Source: Forficula auricularia (lineage: Eukaryota; Arthropoda; Insecta; Dermaptera; Forficulidae). From it: DNA of 64,000 nucleotides. Below, piece after piece: positions 12,417 through 24,030 of this stretch (its first letter is position 1; every line of letters begins with the position of its first letter). The notes under the pieces were generated by a model that did not search any database, was not told where the DNA came from, and saw only the letters and a list, made by a program, of their open reading frames with translations. The stretch covers positions 4,900,678-4,964,677 of the forward strand of contig JALMQS010000225.1 of the NCBI GenBank assembly GCA_024734495.1. Direction: 5' to 3'. Both the position numbers and the translations under genes were made by a program.

Positions 12417-12865
12417 CACAGTGGTTTAGAATCTGAAATACGTGATCGAAACCTCTAGCTCCTTTAATAGTTGACCAAATGAGGTGAAAATTTAACCACA
12501 TGGGCTTCAATTAATGTAGAATCGACTGACAAAATTTTTACTGCAGCTTGAAAATCTAGGCTCTTGGACCAAAGTCAACCAAATTTTGTATACCTAATTA
12601 GTGGGCCTCCAGAAGAATTTATCTGGGCGAAGCCCCAGAAATATGAAGAATTTATATCATTAAAATCACATTATTCAAAAGATGTGAACTTTACAATTTT
12701 TGAAATCGTGTATCTTTAATTTGCGTGATAAATTTGTTGCAATTCCAAGGATAAAACTTGCTTTAATATAATAAGAATATCATATCAAAATTTTGTTACG
12801 ATTGGAAAAAGTTTAATTTTTAGGTTTCGATCACGTATTTCAGATCCTAAACCACTGTGGGTCTT
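12417..12865. repeat. Inverted-repeat element with about 40-bp ends
   Basis: CACAGTGGTTTAGAATCTGA...CGATCGAAACC-type sequence at 12418-12452 recurs inverted at 12822-12860 (CGATCACGTATTTCAGATCC...ACCACTGTG). The interior holds a Helitron-type block 'accaaattttgtatacctaat'. The superfamily is unknown. Confidence 0.7.
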
Positions 12866-12904
12866 CGCCGACCTAAACCGATTATTTTTAAGAATAGACG
12901 ATGG

Positions 12905-13015
12905 TTGATATATCATTCATCCCTCCATCCTTCCGGAAATTGAACCCTAGTGCCAAAACGCTATCCGGGCCATTGACCTGACCTCAGTGGCTAACTGGTC
13001 TGACATAATATATCT
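12905..13015 (-). repeat. tRNA-like (SINE head) fragment
   Basis: The minus strand gives A-box-like TTAGCCACTGAGG, then TGGCCCGGATAGC, and B-box-like GGGTTCAATTTCC. The same internal TGGCCCGGATNGC followed by a B box occurs at 14606-14650, suggesting one SINE head family in two places. No tail was identified. Confidence 0.5.
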
Positions 13016-13028
13016 ATCTATATCACGC

Positions 13029-13340
13029 GTATAATTATTATTATTATTAATATTTTTTTTTTTTTTTGGAAAAAATTAAAAGTAATTAGGTTTCTGGTGT
13101 GATGTTAAAAGAGTGGTCGACTCCCCTCAACTAATAATAATTTGAATGAGTTTTGTTTATTTTTCCCCATGAGCCCGAAGTGTAGCCCCCGGGGGCGAGA
13201 CCAAAATATCTTTCATTTAACCACAGGGCCATAATGGAACCAACCCTCTCTTCCAGGCCCTGGTAATGTTCTGCCCTTACCCGCCCCGCGCGCGTCCACT
13301 ACTCTTTAATGGAGACAAGTGACCCTCGTAGGCCGAGACA
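13029..13340. other. Locally GC-rich segment, no gene recognised
   Basis: (ATT)n and poly-T are followed by a GC-rich stretch (AGCCCCCGGGGGCGAG at about 13184, CGCCCCGCGCGCGTCC at about 13283). No frame with a recognisable motif. Confidence 0.4.
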
Positions 13341-13689
13341 TTTTTTTTTTTTAAATACCCGAAGGCAGTGGAATAGCTTAATTACTTGCGTGATTATAAT
13401 ACACATGGCCGTATTTACATAAACATTAGAATGGAAACATTTTTTTCGTCTTAATCATTTATTTCACTTAAATGAATTATTATTATTAGAGGAGTTTCTA
13501 TATTGGGTTTTACGGCTGTAATTAATTCACTGAAATATCATACTTCAACTAAAAATATCGGAATCATTAATTCTCTTTATCTTTTCGAAAATACCTTCCA
13601 TTAAATAAATTAATTTATACATTTGGGGTAAAAAATAAACTTTCTAAATTCAAGCGACAAAAATAATGTCAAAATATAATAGGGTGTAA

Positions 13690-13880
13690 TATTACAGTAG
13701 AAGAAAAAGTGAAACTTTTTTAATACTTGGCACGGTGTTTGCACTTTTGGTGAATTAATTATTTTACATATCTAAATTTGATATTCATTTCGATTTATTT
13801 AATTTTCTTATCTAAAATCAAAAGGATAATAGAATAATATAAATTAAGGTCAATGCCTTAGCTCTAAAGGAAGAGAGATC
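13690..13880 (-). repeat. Old dispersed repeat, fragment
   Basis: 'aaaagtgaaacttttttaa', 'ggtgaattaat' and 'gccttagctctaaagg.agagatcatt' are shared with 56820-57490; the first part relates to the repeat at 3300 and 25570. Confidence 0.5.
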
Positions 13881-14016
13881 ATTTCGATGCCCTTTTTACT
13901 CATTTTCCTCGATCATTCTGATGAAAGAATCCCCCCCCCCAAGTACATTTATTAAATAATAAAAAAGTGAAAACTTATTTACAATAGAGACGCCGTTATA
14001 AATAGCTAATAATAAA

Positions 14017-14232
14017 TTGATAGAGATTTTCTTTAGGAGACGGACTGGTATAAATATGCAATTGGATGTTGATGAAAGCAGTCCACGGTGGTTGTAAAAA
14101 ATAAGACTATAGAGGTTTTATTATTTTACATTTATTTGTTAAACCAGGTTTATCAAATAAATGTAAAATAATAAAACCTCTATAGTCTTATTTTTTACAA
14201 CCACCGTGGACTGCTTTCGTCAACATCCAATT
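14017..14232. mobile_element. Fold-back element (GGAGACGGACTGG family), HHR-deleted copy
   Basis: Flanked by the 12-bp repeat GCTAATAATAAA (14005-14016, 14233-14244). It begins TTGATAGAGATTTTC and contains GGAGACGGACTGG...GCAGTCCACGGTGG, then folds back. The centre, which in the sister copy 35790-36165 holds an HHR, is collapsed here (AAACCAGGTTTATCAAATAA). It ends CAACATCCAATT. Confidence 0.88.
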
Positions 14233-14313
14233 GCTAATAATAAACTTAAAAATTAAATAAATTATTAATTAGTACTTGGTTTTGGCACTTGTTAGTGTAG
14301 GAGTGCAGTCAGG

Positions 14314-14804
14314 AGTTGAATTATACTAGGCCACAAGAGAAGTGTGCCTCATATAAATTAATTTGTTTTTTCAATAAGTTAAAATCGAAATTTTATTTTA
14401 TTTTGATATTTGTTAAATAATAGCATATCAAAATAAAATAAAATTTTAGTTTCAACTCATTGAATTTTAATTTATATAAGAACTCAACACCTTCTTCTCT
14501 AGAAAATAATAAGATGGTGCCATCTATTAAATCCGATGGAATGGAATATTTTTAATTATATGTCAGAGGGGTCAGAGAGGTTCGCATCCCGCAGGTGAGC
14601 CAGATGGCCCGGATTGCTGTTACTGTCACTCGGGTTCGATTCCCGAGGGGGTGAAAAACAACCCCTTTGACATATAAATAAAAATATTCCATTCCATCGG
14701 ATTCAATAGATGACATCATCTTACAATTTTCTAGTAAATTTGAATCTATTACCATCGGCAAATTGAAATCTTCCACCTTCTCTTGTGGCCTAGTATAACT
14801 CAAC
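14314..14804. mobile_element. Palindromic element with central tRNA-like segment
   Basis: Outer arms GTTGAATTATACTAGGCCAC / GTGGCCTAGTATAACTCAAC. Inner arms around CCGATGGAATGGAATATTT are also inverted. A separate nested inverted repeat lies at 14352-14482. The centre (14585-14665) is tRNA-like. Confidence 0.8.
14585..14665 (+). ncRNA. tRNA-like Pol III head in hairpin centre
   Basis: GTGAGCCAGATGG resembles an A box and CGGGTTCGATTCCCG is a perfect T-arm with B box GGTTCGATTCC. TGGCCCGGATTGC in between matches the fragment at 12905-13015. A full cloverleaf cannot be drawn, so I call it SINE-like. Confidence 0.5.
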
Positions 14805-15237
14805 GACTAAAAATATTTAAGCACAAGAACAAACTTTATACGACTTTTCTTTTTAAGTTATCGTAGGTATCAGAATCTAGACACATAGGTAGAAAAAAAT
14901 CATGGCTGGAAATAATTTTACTCCAGGTTTCAGATATTTTTATTTACAATGAGCAAAAAAGAAATTTTAAAATTTTTGCATGAATTCAATACTATGCTCG
15001 TCCAGCAGGAAAGCCTAACATTTCCAATTTATTTGAAAAACAAGGAAGTATTAAGGGCAACGTATAATTTTTTTTTAATTCTTTATTTATAGTACTAGAA
15101 TACTTTTTTAATACTTACCAAAAACGGCGATATTGATAAAAAAAATTGAAAACTAGAATATCTACATTATTCTATAATTATAAAGGAATAAAAATGATTT
15201 TTTCAAATATTTGCTATTACTTATTTCAGATGAAGAT

Positions 15238-15286
15238 TTTTTATTTTAATTACTTCATGAAGAAATTAAAATAAAAAATCTTCAAA
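15238..15286. repeat. Short perfect inverted repeat
   Basis: TTTTTTATTTTAATT / AATTAAAATAAAAAA around ACTTCATGAAGA; a strong AT hairpin of unknown origin. Confidence 0.7.
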
Positions 15287-15289
15287 AAT

Positions 15290-16213
15290 CCATTCCAAAA
15301 TTATGAATTCGTTTTTGTTAAAGTGTTAGAAATTCTTTTTCTGGACCCCATGAATACTTTAAAATAAAATAAAAAAACTTTAAGTTTAAAAACTCAAGTT
15401 TTTATTCAATATAATTATTAAAAATATGCATATCTTAAGTAACTCACTAAGGAAGGACTTAAATTTGTTTTGTCTAGAGAATTTAATATTTCCCAATTTA
15501 TTAAGACTTTGTTAAATTTATCTGAAGACAGGAAATACTGTACCTATTACAATTAAAAATTAAGTTTTTGACCAAAAAGCCTTGATGAAAATATTAAGTT
15601 ATATTTATATCTATTATTTTGGTATGAGATAAGTTTAGATCAATTTTAAAATACCCGAATACACACATAAGACCAAATTAATGAGCTAATATTTTAAATT
15701 AATGTTCGTTATATTTATTAATTTAAACTTCGTCAAAAGCTCTAAATAGAAAATATAAATAACCGATGCATATATTAACAATATATTCTCAATATTTAAA
15801 AAAAATAACTCCAAGACATTGTCCTTCTAAGATAGTATTTTCTTTATTAATATCTAAGTAATATTTTTATTACGATTTAATAAATCTTTCTACAAGACTG
15901 CTGGAAAGTTGTCTCATTCGAATCATTCTAGAATAATTTATTTATTTTATAAACTGAATACACATTAAAAATACTGATAGTATATTGGTGTTCACTGCGT
16001 TATTTACACAGAACCATAAAATTGTTCCCCAAGGCCTCCAAATTTCACTACTAAAATATTTTATTTATATTTTTAATTGCATTTTTTTAGAGGCCTCGCT
16101 TGAGTTCGATGTCTTCTCGCGGCTCATCATTATTATTTTGCGGGCATCTCTGGGCTCTTCCTTTCTTGGGTAAGTTTTCATTTATGTACTTATTAATTAT
16201 GTTTTTTAGACCA
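15290..16213. other. AT-rich, no feature supported
   Basis: Scattered short frames, no recognised motif. The 62-codon frame at 15985 has no family resemblance. Confidence 0.4.
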
Positions 16214-16227
16214 TATTTAAGAAGGTG

Positions 16228-16444
16228 CACAAAGAGAAACAAATAGGTTGTCCTCTGCTTGATGCAAATAAACATATACACATATATCGAAATTATATAT
16301 CTGTATAAATTTTAATAAAATTTTTAATAAAATTTTAATAAAATTATTTTATTTAAATTAAATAGCATCAATCAGAGGACAACCTCTTTGTTTCTCTTTG
16401 TGAATCAACAACTCTGCTACTCTCGGCAAAACAAAAACTTTTCA
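16228..16444. mobile_element. Fold-back retroelement (ttgatgcaaataaacat family), copy 2
   Basis: The 13-bp repeat ATTTAAGAAGGTG flanks it (16215-16227, 16445-16457). Arms match 3629-4008 and 60632-60859. The tail is TCTGCTACTCTCGGCAAAAC...CTTTTCA. The right arm is shortened and the loop is TTTTAATAAAA repeats. Confidence 0.88.
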
Positions 16445-16484
16445 ATTTAAGAAGGTGAACTAGAAAGTACTAGAACGATCTAGA

Positions 16485-16586
16485 GCAGCGTTTTCCAACC
16501 CTTTTTTTTTGGTGGACCGGACCAAATAGCATTTTTTTCAGACCGGTATTCACCTGAATCACCCATAAAACTTAGGGAACGCTGGT
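16485..16586. repeat. Possible hAT remnant
   Basis: CAGCGTTTTCCAACCCTTTTTT and the closing GGGAACGCTG resemble hAT terminal repeats (CAGNGTTYCCAACC). No matching 8-bp duplication was found, so it is truncated or chance. Confidence 0.4.
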
Positions 16587-16619
16587 TCATAGTGAAATAT
16601 TTTTTTAAATTATAATAAG

Positions 16620-17130
16620 CCGGAATTGGTGGTGTTTCACAGTAAATAAATGAATAAAAAATATTTTGAGTTAAAACATTTAGTTTTTATATCTCGATAT
16701 ATTTCGGGTGATTAGCCCATCATCAGGAGTTTTATAGAGTACTCAATGAATGGCCGGTTAATGACCTACAAAATCAACTCCATTCTGGTCATATTTTTAA
16801 AATAACACTATAAATTATCAAAATAATAACAACTTGTTTTTTATTTTAGTCCCTTTTGCACATCATCTAGTCTCCTCCCCCTGAATAATGAAAATACTAA
16901 AAATATTAAAAATATAACAATATAAAAAAATTAATAAATATTAAAAAAAATTTTATATACATATAAAAGTCTTAAAATATTAAAACATCAAAAAACAATC
17001 AAAAATAAAAAAACTCTTCAAAAAACCAAAAAATATGGCTCATGATTATTTTAATTTAATGGTAATAAAAATTGTTTTAACTCAAATTAATTTTTATTCA
17101 TTTCTTTACTGTGAAATACCACCAACTCCA
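16620..17130. mobile_element. HHR fold-back element (ggtggtgtttcacagtaaat family)
   Basis: Left arm GGTGGTGTTTCACAGTAAAT...TTTTGAGTTAAAAC; inverted right arm at 17065-17120. One HHR on the minus strand near the left arm. The interior 16800-17060 is A/T-rich filler. Related to 1294-1604 by the 'ggtggtgtttcaca' arm end. Confidence 0.75.
16690..16731 (-). ncRNA. Hammerhead ribozyme core
   Basis: CTGATGA (16726-16720), T, GGG-CTAATCA-CCC, GAAA (16705-16702), palindromic ATATAT, cleavage C; stem I CTC/GAG. All core residues are intact. Confidence 0.78.
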
Positions 17131-18108
17131 ACTCCTTATAACTGAATCACCCAGTTCATTTTTTTTAATATCTTTTAAGTGATGAGCCAAATGTTATTCA
17201 ATTTCTTCTGTTTCCATTACACCCCTGTGTTAATTGAATCGGCTGGCCACGACAGCTGGTCTAGTGTTAACCGCCAACACCCTCTATAACAAATTAACAA
17301 GTTTGTTTGTTAGATGGCCAACTGGAAAGACGGCCTCCTCAAATGCATATAAATCTGCTTGTTAAGCAATTCAGATTGGTTTTCCTTTATTAGTTTTTTT
17401 ATTTTTTTATTTTACTCGAAATGTTTACCAAATCCATTTAGAGGCAATCACAGTGAGGAATGAATGGAGAGATCATTAAGTCCGAAGGGAGTGAAAAAGG
17501 TATATACATCCGAAACACCCTGCAGGCACAGCCACAGCGCCCACTCCTTTCCCCTCTAGTTCGAAAATTAATATGAATAATGAATTTGTAATAACAAGCT
17601 TGTATTTATTGTTGGTATTGACTAAACAGTTTTTTTCTATATTACGTTTAGAAATAATAAATAAACTTATAATATACGTTTCTCAAATTTTTTTTTATTA
17701 CTCCATTTTATACAAGCAATCTGCCCCAAAGGGCAATAAGCATATTTATTTGGTAAACAATAATAATGGCATGAAATAAAATATAACTTAAATAAAAAAA
17801 AATATATATATATTAACCCTTATTTCGATGCTCCAACAATCCATACGTAATAAGGGCTTCAGGTCAAAATAAGTCAAATTAAAAAAAATATATTCAATGA
17901 TAAATTCAGAAATTACAGTAAGAAAAATTGTTAAAAAAACCAAATGAAACGAAACAATGATTCGTGACATGAAATTCGATTCTGTTACATTCAACTTTTC
18001 ATTTTCTCTATAACTACATATATAGGTATACAATAAAAATCAAATATAAGTTTTTTGACTTCATATTATTTACAATAAAAAATCCAAATAATAAAATTCA
18101 CTACACAG

Positions 18109-18650
18109 TATAAAATAATTATCTAATTTAGTTACAACTAAACGACGAAGTTTTAATATGAAATCACTTTTTGAAGTCGGTGTCAAAGAAACTATACAAG
18201 CGAGCTTACACGATGTTGTCTTCATTACCCAGCAAACGTACTAAGTAAGATCCGTCGAGTATATATTTGGCACCGATGGGTGAACCGCGACCTAATATTC
18301 TCTACACCTACTTCCACTTGTACTTCTAAATATTTCCAAGTACTTCCAAATATTTCCAAGTTATTCCAAAAATTTTCAAGTAATTCCAAATATTCCAAGT
18401 ACTTTCAAATTTTTCCAATTACTTTCAAATGTTTCCAAGTAATTGCAAATATTTCCAAGTACTTCCAAATATTTCCAAGTGATTCCAAAAATTTCCAAGT
18501 AATTCTAAATATTTCCAAGTACTTCCAAAATACTTTAAAAGAGGTGTACACCTACTTCCAATTGCGGATCACCCCTCGTTTGGCACCGACTTCAAAAATT
18601 GATTTCATTTAAAAACTTTGTCGTTTAGTTGTAACTAAATTAGATAATTA
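18109..18650. mobile_element. Palindromic element with GAAGTCGGTGcYAAA ends of the inner arms
   Basis: Left arm TATCTAATTTAGTTACAACT...TTTTTGAAGTCGGTG, inverted at 18583-18650. A second copy lies at 46760-47000. The spacer has CCAGCAAACGTACTAAGTAAG in common with the other copy. A short GGTGAACCGCGACC element (18267-18577) is nested. Confidence 0.8.
18267..18577. repeat. GGTGAACCGCGACC MITE expanded by a minisatellite
   Basis: Ends GGTGAACCGCGACC / GGATCACCC with inner CACCTACTTCCA inverted arms. The middle is a run of about 18-nt units (AAATATTTCCAAGTACTTCC), spelling a repetitive YFQ open frame of no coding significance. The unexpanded forms, about 155-167 bp, lie at 25303-25455 and 48412-48578. 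Confidence 0.75.
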
Positions 18651-18659
18651 TTTTTTTCT

Positions 18660-20290
18660 ATAATACGTTATTTATAAACTTGTAGCCCTAATGACAAAAT
18701 GTATAAATTTTCTGATTATTCAATAGTGTAATTTTTCCTCAATATTTCTCAAATTTCGAAACCAAAAACAAGCATGTGATAATATGATTAAATGAATCTC
18801 AAATAATTAAATGCTATATTCACGAATGTAGTAAATATTGTTGTATAGATTTTTAAATAGCAATAACTCAAAACAATATTTTTATACATTCGTGTTTTTG
18901 GCATATGCGTACGATAAGTTTACGTATTAATATGTCTGTTTTTTTTTATTATATAGGAGCTATAGGTATTATAGCAGGTTTAATTTTAACTGTGGTGTTT
19001 AAACTCGGAAACCCTCTCCTAAAATTTAAGCCCAAAATTGATTTTAATAAATGATATATACAATTGATAAGATCGCATTTCGTTTAATTATTTATTTCTA
19101 TTCTAGATAATCAGAGAAAATAATTAATCTTTGAAAAGAATTCAATTTTAAGGCAGCTAACAAAAGCTTCATTGTAATTCATTATACCAATTAATCAAGA
19201 TTTATGTACATAAGATGAATGTTAAACTAGTTGGTAATTTATAAGTATAATACAAAATAAGACAATGACAGCCGTGAGGGGCTTACGCTCACTCTTCCGA
19301 TGTCATCGAACAACACTGTAATAAAATCATTAAAGTGTTTCCGTTCCACAATCATTAATAAAGTTGTTATGTTCATTTAATTGTCTAGATCCGAACGCTT
19401 GAAAAAATGATAATAGCCCTATATATTTGCTTAATGACGGCCCATAAAAGGCAAACGCGGGATATAGTAGAGTATATAGGGAACCTGGGGTTTCGTGCGT
19501 TCAAATCTTTTAGATTAGATACAATAATTTCTGTTGCTTTGGGCAATAAAATCTCCAGCTGGCATTCTACTTTATTGTTTCACCTGCTGAAAAATAACAT
19601 TTCAATCAGACCATTGAAATGCGATTTAAATAATGCTAATAGGCCATCTGGAGCAAAAACACTCTCTTAAATAAATGTTCCTTATCAACAAAATAAACCG
19701 CTTTCAATTAATTAAATAATAAATAAATATTACAACTTAGCAATATAAACTAGTATATAATTTAAAAATCAAAGCAAATTTTTTTTCTATTTTAGTTGCA
19801 TGATTTTGTGCACAAAAATAATAAATCAAATGTGTAAATGGACTCGCTAGGTTCCATAATTTTTTCATCAGGCATCTACCATAAACTAATTATTTTATAG
19901 AAACCAAAATAATTTTCATTAAAAACAAGCAAGTTTCTTGAAATTTGAAAAAATATATACCATAGCAATTTTTTAAAATTCAAAAGACACAGAAGACTTT
20001 CTGTCATAAAAATCAAACAAAAACACTATTATTAAAATCTCGAGAATCTCTTCTACCCAATCCCATGTTATAAATAATTTTTATTGTTGTATTCACTCTC
20101 TTTGTGAATTGAACCCAAGTATCAAAAAGCACTTTAGGACAATTGAGCAATCTTTTGTTTTTAATGATGATTATGAGATGATTAGTAGCTGCAACTTCTA
20201 TAAGCCTGAATTCATGAATATTAAAAAAAAGCAGAAAAGGAAGCGTTTTAGAGGCTGGCTCGAAGTCAAAAGTACTTGTCGATACAGGTT
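18660..20290. other. No feature supported
   Basis: AT-rich. The 87-codon frame at 19407-19670 and 61-codon frame at 20109-20294 have no recognisable domain. The segment 19266-19310 is locally GC-richer (GCCGTGAGGGGCTTACGCTC). Confidence 0.4.
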
Positions 20291-20379
20291 TTAAATAACT
20301 GAAAATTTAGGCCGCGGGAAAGACGCTGGCCGGAAACGAGGTTCAGACTCTAAAGGTCATAGTCCAAGATCCCATGACC

Positions 20380-21075
20380 CATTTTTCATGAAGTGTTTGA
20401 TTCAAGTAGATATTTCACCTAGAGGCATAGATGAGTAGGGAATCGGCTGTTTTCCTGATCTACCTGGGTGCTGCTGCTACTGCGCATAGGAGAAAGTTGT
20501 AAAAAAATGTTCGCCAAAAAAAAGTGTTTGATTCAAAATCCAACAAATACTATTCGACAGTTAAGTTGATTTTAAATTAAAAATTAACTAAGCCAGACAC
20601 TTTTAGGGGGCGGGGGGCAACACTGAGCCAGACAACCCTAAAGTTGCTTTTTTTTAAATAAAAAAAAAATGCCAGACAACCCTAAAGTTGTTTTTTTTAA
20701 ATAAAAAAAAATGCCAGACAACCCTAAAGTTGCTTTTTTCAAATAAAAAAAAATGCCAGACAACCCTAAAGCTGCTTTTTTCAAATAAAAAAAATGCAAC
20801 TTTAGGGTTGTCTGGCTCAGTGTTGACCCACCTCCTAAAAGTGTCTGGCTTAGTTAATTTTTAATTTAAAATCAACTTAACTGTCGAGTAGTATTTGTTG
20901 GATTTTGAATCAAACACAATTTTTTTGGCGAACATTTTTTTACAACTTTCTCCTATGCGCAGTAGTAGCAGTACCCAAGTAGATAAGGAAAACAGCCGAT
21001 TCCCTACTCATCTATGCTATTAATACCTCTAGGTGAAATATCTACTTGAATCAAACACTTCATGAATAACGGGTC
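20380..21075. mobile_element. Large palindrome with central 41-bp tandem repeat
   Basis: Arms of about 270 bp (CATGAAGTGTTTGATTCAAG... / inverse ending 21070) with a few mismatches. The centre has four direct copies of about 41 bp starting GCCAGACAACCCTAAAGTTG plus one inverted copy. No frame. The family is not recognised. Confidence 0.85.
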
Positions 21076-21269
21076 ATGGGCTCTCCGACTATCATAGAGA
21101 TAAACGAATTACTGAATGGATAGACCCCCCTCCCCCTTGTCTCGATCCCCACCCCCTTAATCTCACGTGAAATGCGTATATTTAGTATAAATACGTTAAT
21201 CTTGATTGCGTTGGATTTATTTAAAGAACATAATTTGCTTAAATATTTTTATTCAAGACTAGTTAAGAC

Positions 21270-21272
21270 TAA

Positions 21273-21310
<38 letters not shown>
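21270..21310. repeat. (ATT)n microsatellite
   Basis: About 13 ATT units. Confidence 0.9.
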
Positions 21311-21311
<1 letters not shown>

Positions 21312-21383
21312 TTAATATTACCCCAATTTTTTCGGGATTTTACACTGTTTCTTGCATAAAATTATTCACTTAACATTAGGGGC

Positions 21384-21422
21384 CGTCCATAAATTACGTC
21401 ACACAGTAAGGGGTGAGGGGGC
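21384..21422. repeat. Dispersed insect repeat end (gggccgtccataaattacgtc)
   Basis: GGGGCCGTCCATAAATTACG is a motif I recall as recurrent in arthropod repeats. Only one end is present here. Confidence 0.4.
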
Positions 21423-21984
21423 ATCTCAGATTTTTTTAAAATATTCAAATATATTTTTTAGATTTAAGGTTATTATTATTCCAATCTGAAAATGTTGATA
21501 AAATAAACCTAGACAAAAAATTGTAAGCAACGACTGGACTCGCCTAGCTCTTACGCAGCTTTCATTTTTCTGCGCGCAATATGTTGCCTAAATACAGGTG
21601 CACCAACGTCATAAATCAAGTTTAAATTCTGACTACACTTTAGGATTTTAATTCGTAAAGTTATTTATTTATATTTTATAATTCAATATTTTTCATATAC
21701 CTACATGGCAAAAAAATTGATTTATTTTTAGCAAAAACACTTTTTTTCAATTAAATAAACCCTTTTCTTATAATTAAAGATTCATTCCCTGAAGAATAAT
21801 AGTAATAGGAAGTAATCTGTTAAATGATATAAATAAAAATAAGGTTAAACTTAAAATATATTAAATCCCTTTAGTTGAGTTTAATTTATAAAAAACGGTC
21901 CCTTAGGTATATACAATAATAAATTTTAATATTATGTAAAAAAATATATAGTTAAATAAATAGTTCATAAGTTTTTCTTCTTTT

Positions 21985-22215
21985 GAGTCGACGAACATTT
22001 TCATCAACGTTGAACATTTGTTTCATCTCTTAATTTTCATGGTTGACGTTCATGGTGTCTAACGGCATATTTTTTCTTTCTTCTATGATTGTATGCAGGT
22101 CACTATTCCTGATGTATCAAGGTGTATTCACAATATTTCTTAGGACTTTGTTTTGAAATTTTTGTATAATTTCTATATTGGAACTTTTTGTACAGACCCA
22201 TATAATTGAATCTCG
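21985..22215 (-). pseudogene. Jockey-type LINE, reverse transcriptase C-terminal fragment
   Basis: The minus strand reads SSNIEIIQKFQNKVLRNIVN then TP-stop-YIRNSDLHTIIEERKN. This matches the well-known Jockey-clade C-terminal region (pattern SN-EI-QRFQnK-LR-IvnaPWYvrN--LH). W is replaced by a stop (TGA), and frameshifts follow, so it is dead. No RT core is adjacent. Upstream (22206-22260) continues weakly. Confidence 0.85.
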
Positions 22216-22399
22216 AATGTCCTGACGGGTTTTAAAATTTGCCTTGACCGTGGGTCACGACTTTAGCGCCAACTGACGACGAAAATGCAAGCTTTGGGGG
22301 ATGATTTATTAAACTTCCAAGACAAAGAGGCTCCGTGCACTCTTTTATCTATGATATATATTATAATACAATATTTGCCCTAATTCTCCTAAATTATTT

Positions 22400-23610
22400 G
22401 TATAAATATACACAAGAGAGCGCTACCTTCAGCAGGGCTGTCTCTATGTTTAACGCACGGTCCCTATAGATTAAAATTTTATTTCCCACACATAGCTCTG
22501 AATTGTGTCCAAGTAGCCAGTAAAGTTTTTGAAATTTGATGTTAAGTTCTTGTTTAGCAATGAAATCTAATTCTACTACTATCGGTAAAATTAATATTTA
22601 ATAGATTTCCATTCGTTATTTAGAAACCTCCATTTCTATTTATTTCCTTGTTGTAAGTAATGGAAATGAAATATTTTAAAAATTTGGATAATACTCGTTT
22701 TATTATTTTATTATTTAAAATATTTTTTTTTCAGTAGATCATAATCCTCTAATTGGTTTAGAAATTGAGAAGAGAAGGCAAAACTTGATACAAGTATTTT
22801 ATTTTGTATTGTATTATATATCGTAAGCTTACTTAAGTGCTTTTGAATATTGAATAAAACAATATTTTATAGCAAACTTCTGCATCGGATAATTTTATTT
22901 TAAAATTCAAATTTGCTTGGGGAATGTGTAAAGCCCAAGGCAGCGTTCGGATTTCTGTCAGAGTGGATTCTCGAATGGGGAGGGTGTGGGCTGGTTGGCT
23001 CCTAGGAGGAAATTGAATACCTTTCGCTTAGGATATAATTGAAACTTTATTGAACTGAATTTAAAACTTTCCTTTTTTTTATATAAATATATATATCTAT
23101 GTTGAATATTTATTGGAGTTAAAGTTTTATCAAGGGATGCGTGGTTTTAAAGAAACAAAAGGCTCATTAATACTTCGAGAACAATATAATTTTTCAAAAT
23201 ATTTTTATAGAAAAACCCTGTAGGTACGCTAAGCAAGTGCATTTCTAACCCCGGCCAATCCTTTTGTCTATAATACAATTTGTTTTCTTATTCCCTAATT
23301 AACTAATAAGAATGTTAAAAATGAAGTGTTAGATATTTCCCTTGAATATCTAAAAATCGGGAGGATTATTTTTCCAGTATTTAAAATATAAAATAATTTG
23401 TTTTAAGGTTTTGAGGAAGCGAGTTTTTTAGAATTCAAAAAAATGATGTTATTTGAAAAGTTCAGCTCACTCTGAATAAATTTTTTTTCAAGATTCTAAG
23501 ATTTTAAAATTTTCGAAAATTCCAAAATCTCAAAGGCCGATCATTTATCTAGATCTTTTAATATTTTTTTTTTTTTTTTTTTAATTTTAAATTCTTAGAA
23601 TGTTGAAAAA
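22400..23610. other. No feature supported
   Basis: AT-rich sequence. The segment 22920-23010 is GC-richer (AAGCCCAAGGCAGCGTTCGG) but without a recognisable frame. Confidence 0.4.
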
Positions 23611-23619
23611 AATTATTTA

Positions 23620-23770
23620 TTTTATAGTTGAAAAGTAAGGCAGCCAAGGATAGTGAAGAAAAAAATATTACATTTTCAAATAAGATGTATTTATTGGAGT
23701 GTCATTCTTTTTATTCCCTTTCTTTAAAATCAACATTTCGGAGGATTCTTCTCTTCTTCAGGGTTTCAAA
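23620..23770 (-). mobile_element. HHR element fragment (aggtgtatttattggattgtcatt family)
   Basis: 'aaataagatgtatttattggagtgtcattc' matches 53742-53770. It contains a minus-strand HHR and lacks the inverted right arm. Confidence 0.65.
23725..23766 (-). ncRNA. Hammerhead ribozyme core, slightly decayed
   Basis: CTGAAGA (23761-23755), AGAGAAGAATCCTCC hairpin, GAAA (23739-23736), then TGTTG; stem I AACC/GGTT-like pairing is partly lost. Confidence 0.6.
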
Positions 23771-23847
23771 TTTGTCTTTTCTTAACAGAAGAATTGAGTA
23801 GAATTTTTCCCCTTAATTATTTATTTGCCAATATTTATTATAGTGTA

Positions 23848-24030
23848 ATACAACTACGACGTTTCGATCGGCTTATTCTCCGATTGTTCTCAAGTATGAA
23901 TGAGCACCCAATCCGAATTTTGGTTAACTGATTCGGCCCCAAAAGTGAATTGGGTTCTCATTCATACTTGGAACAATCTCAGATTAAGCAGAAGGAAACG
24001 TCGTAGTTATATTGTATTATTTGTTATTGT
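23848..24030. mobile_element. Fold-back element with variant HHR-like cores
   Basis: Arms AATACAACTACGACGTTTCG / AGGAAACGTCGTAGTTATATTGTATT. A sister copy lies at 39515-39690. Each arm holds a GAAACGTC half-core preceded by TTGAGAA or a decayed form instead of CTGANGA. Confidence 0.7.
23852..23898 (-). ncRNA. Hammerhead-like RNA with U3-A8 core (candidate)
   Basis: Minus strand: TAC, TTGAGAA, CA, stem II ATCGG-AGAATAAG-CCGAT, C, GAAA, CGT, C, GTA. TAC pairs with GTA as stem I. Against CTGANGA this changes C3 to U and G8 to A, the two bases that pair in the active hammerhead fold, so pairing is kept. Activity is unknown. Confidence 0.45.

Noticed and set aside
18280..18612. 110-codon frame rich in YFQ
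   Set aside because: It is a translation of the AAATATTTCCAAGTACTTCC minisatellite.
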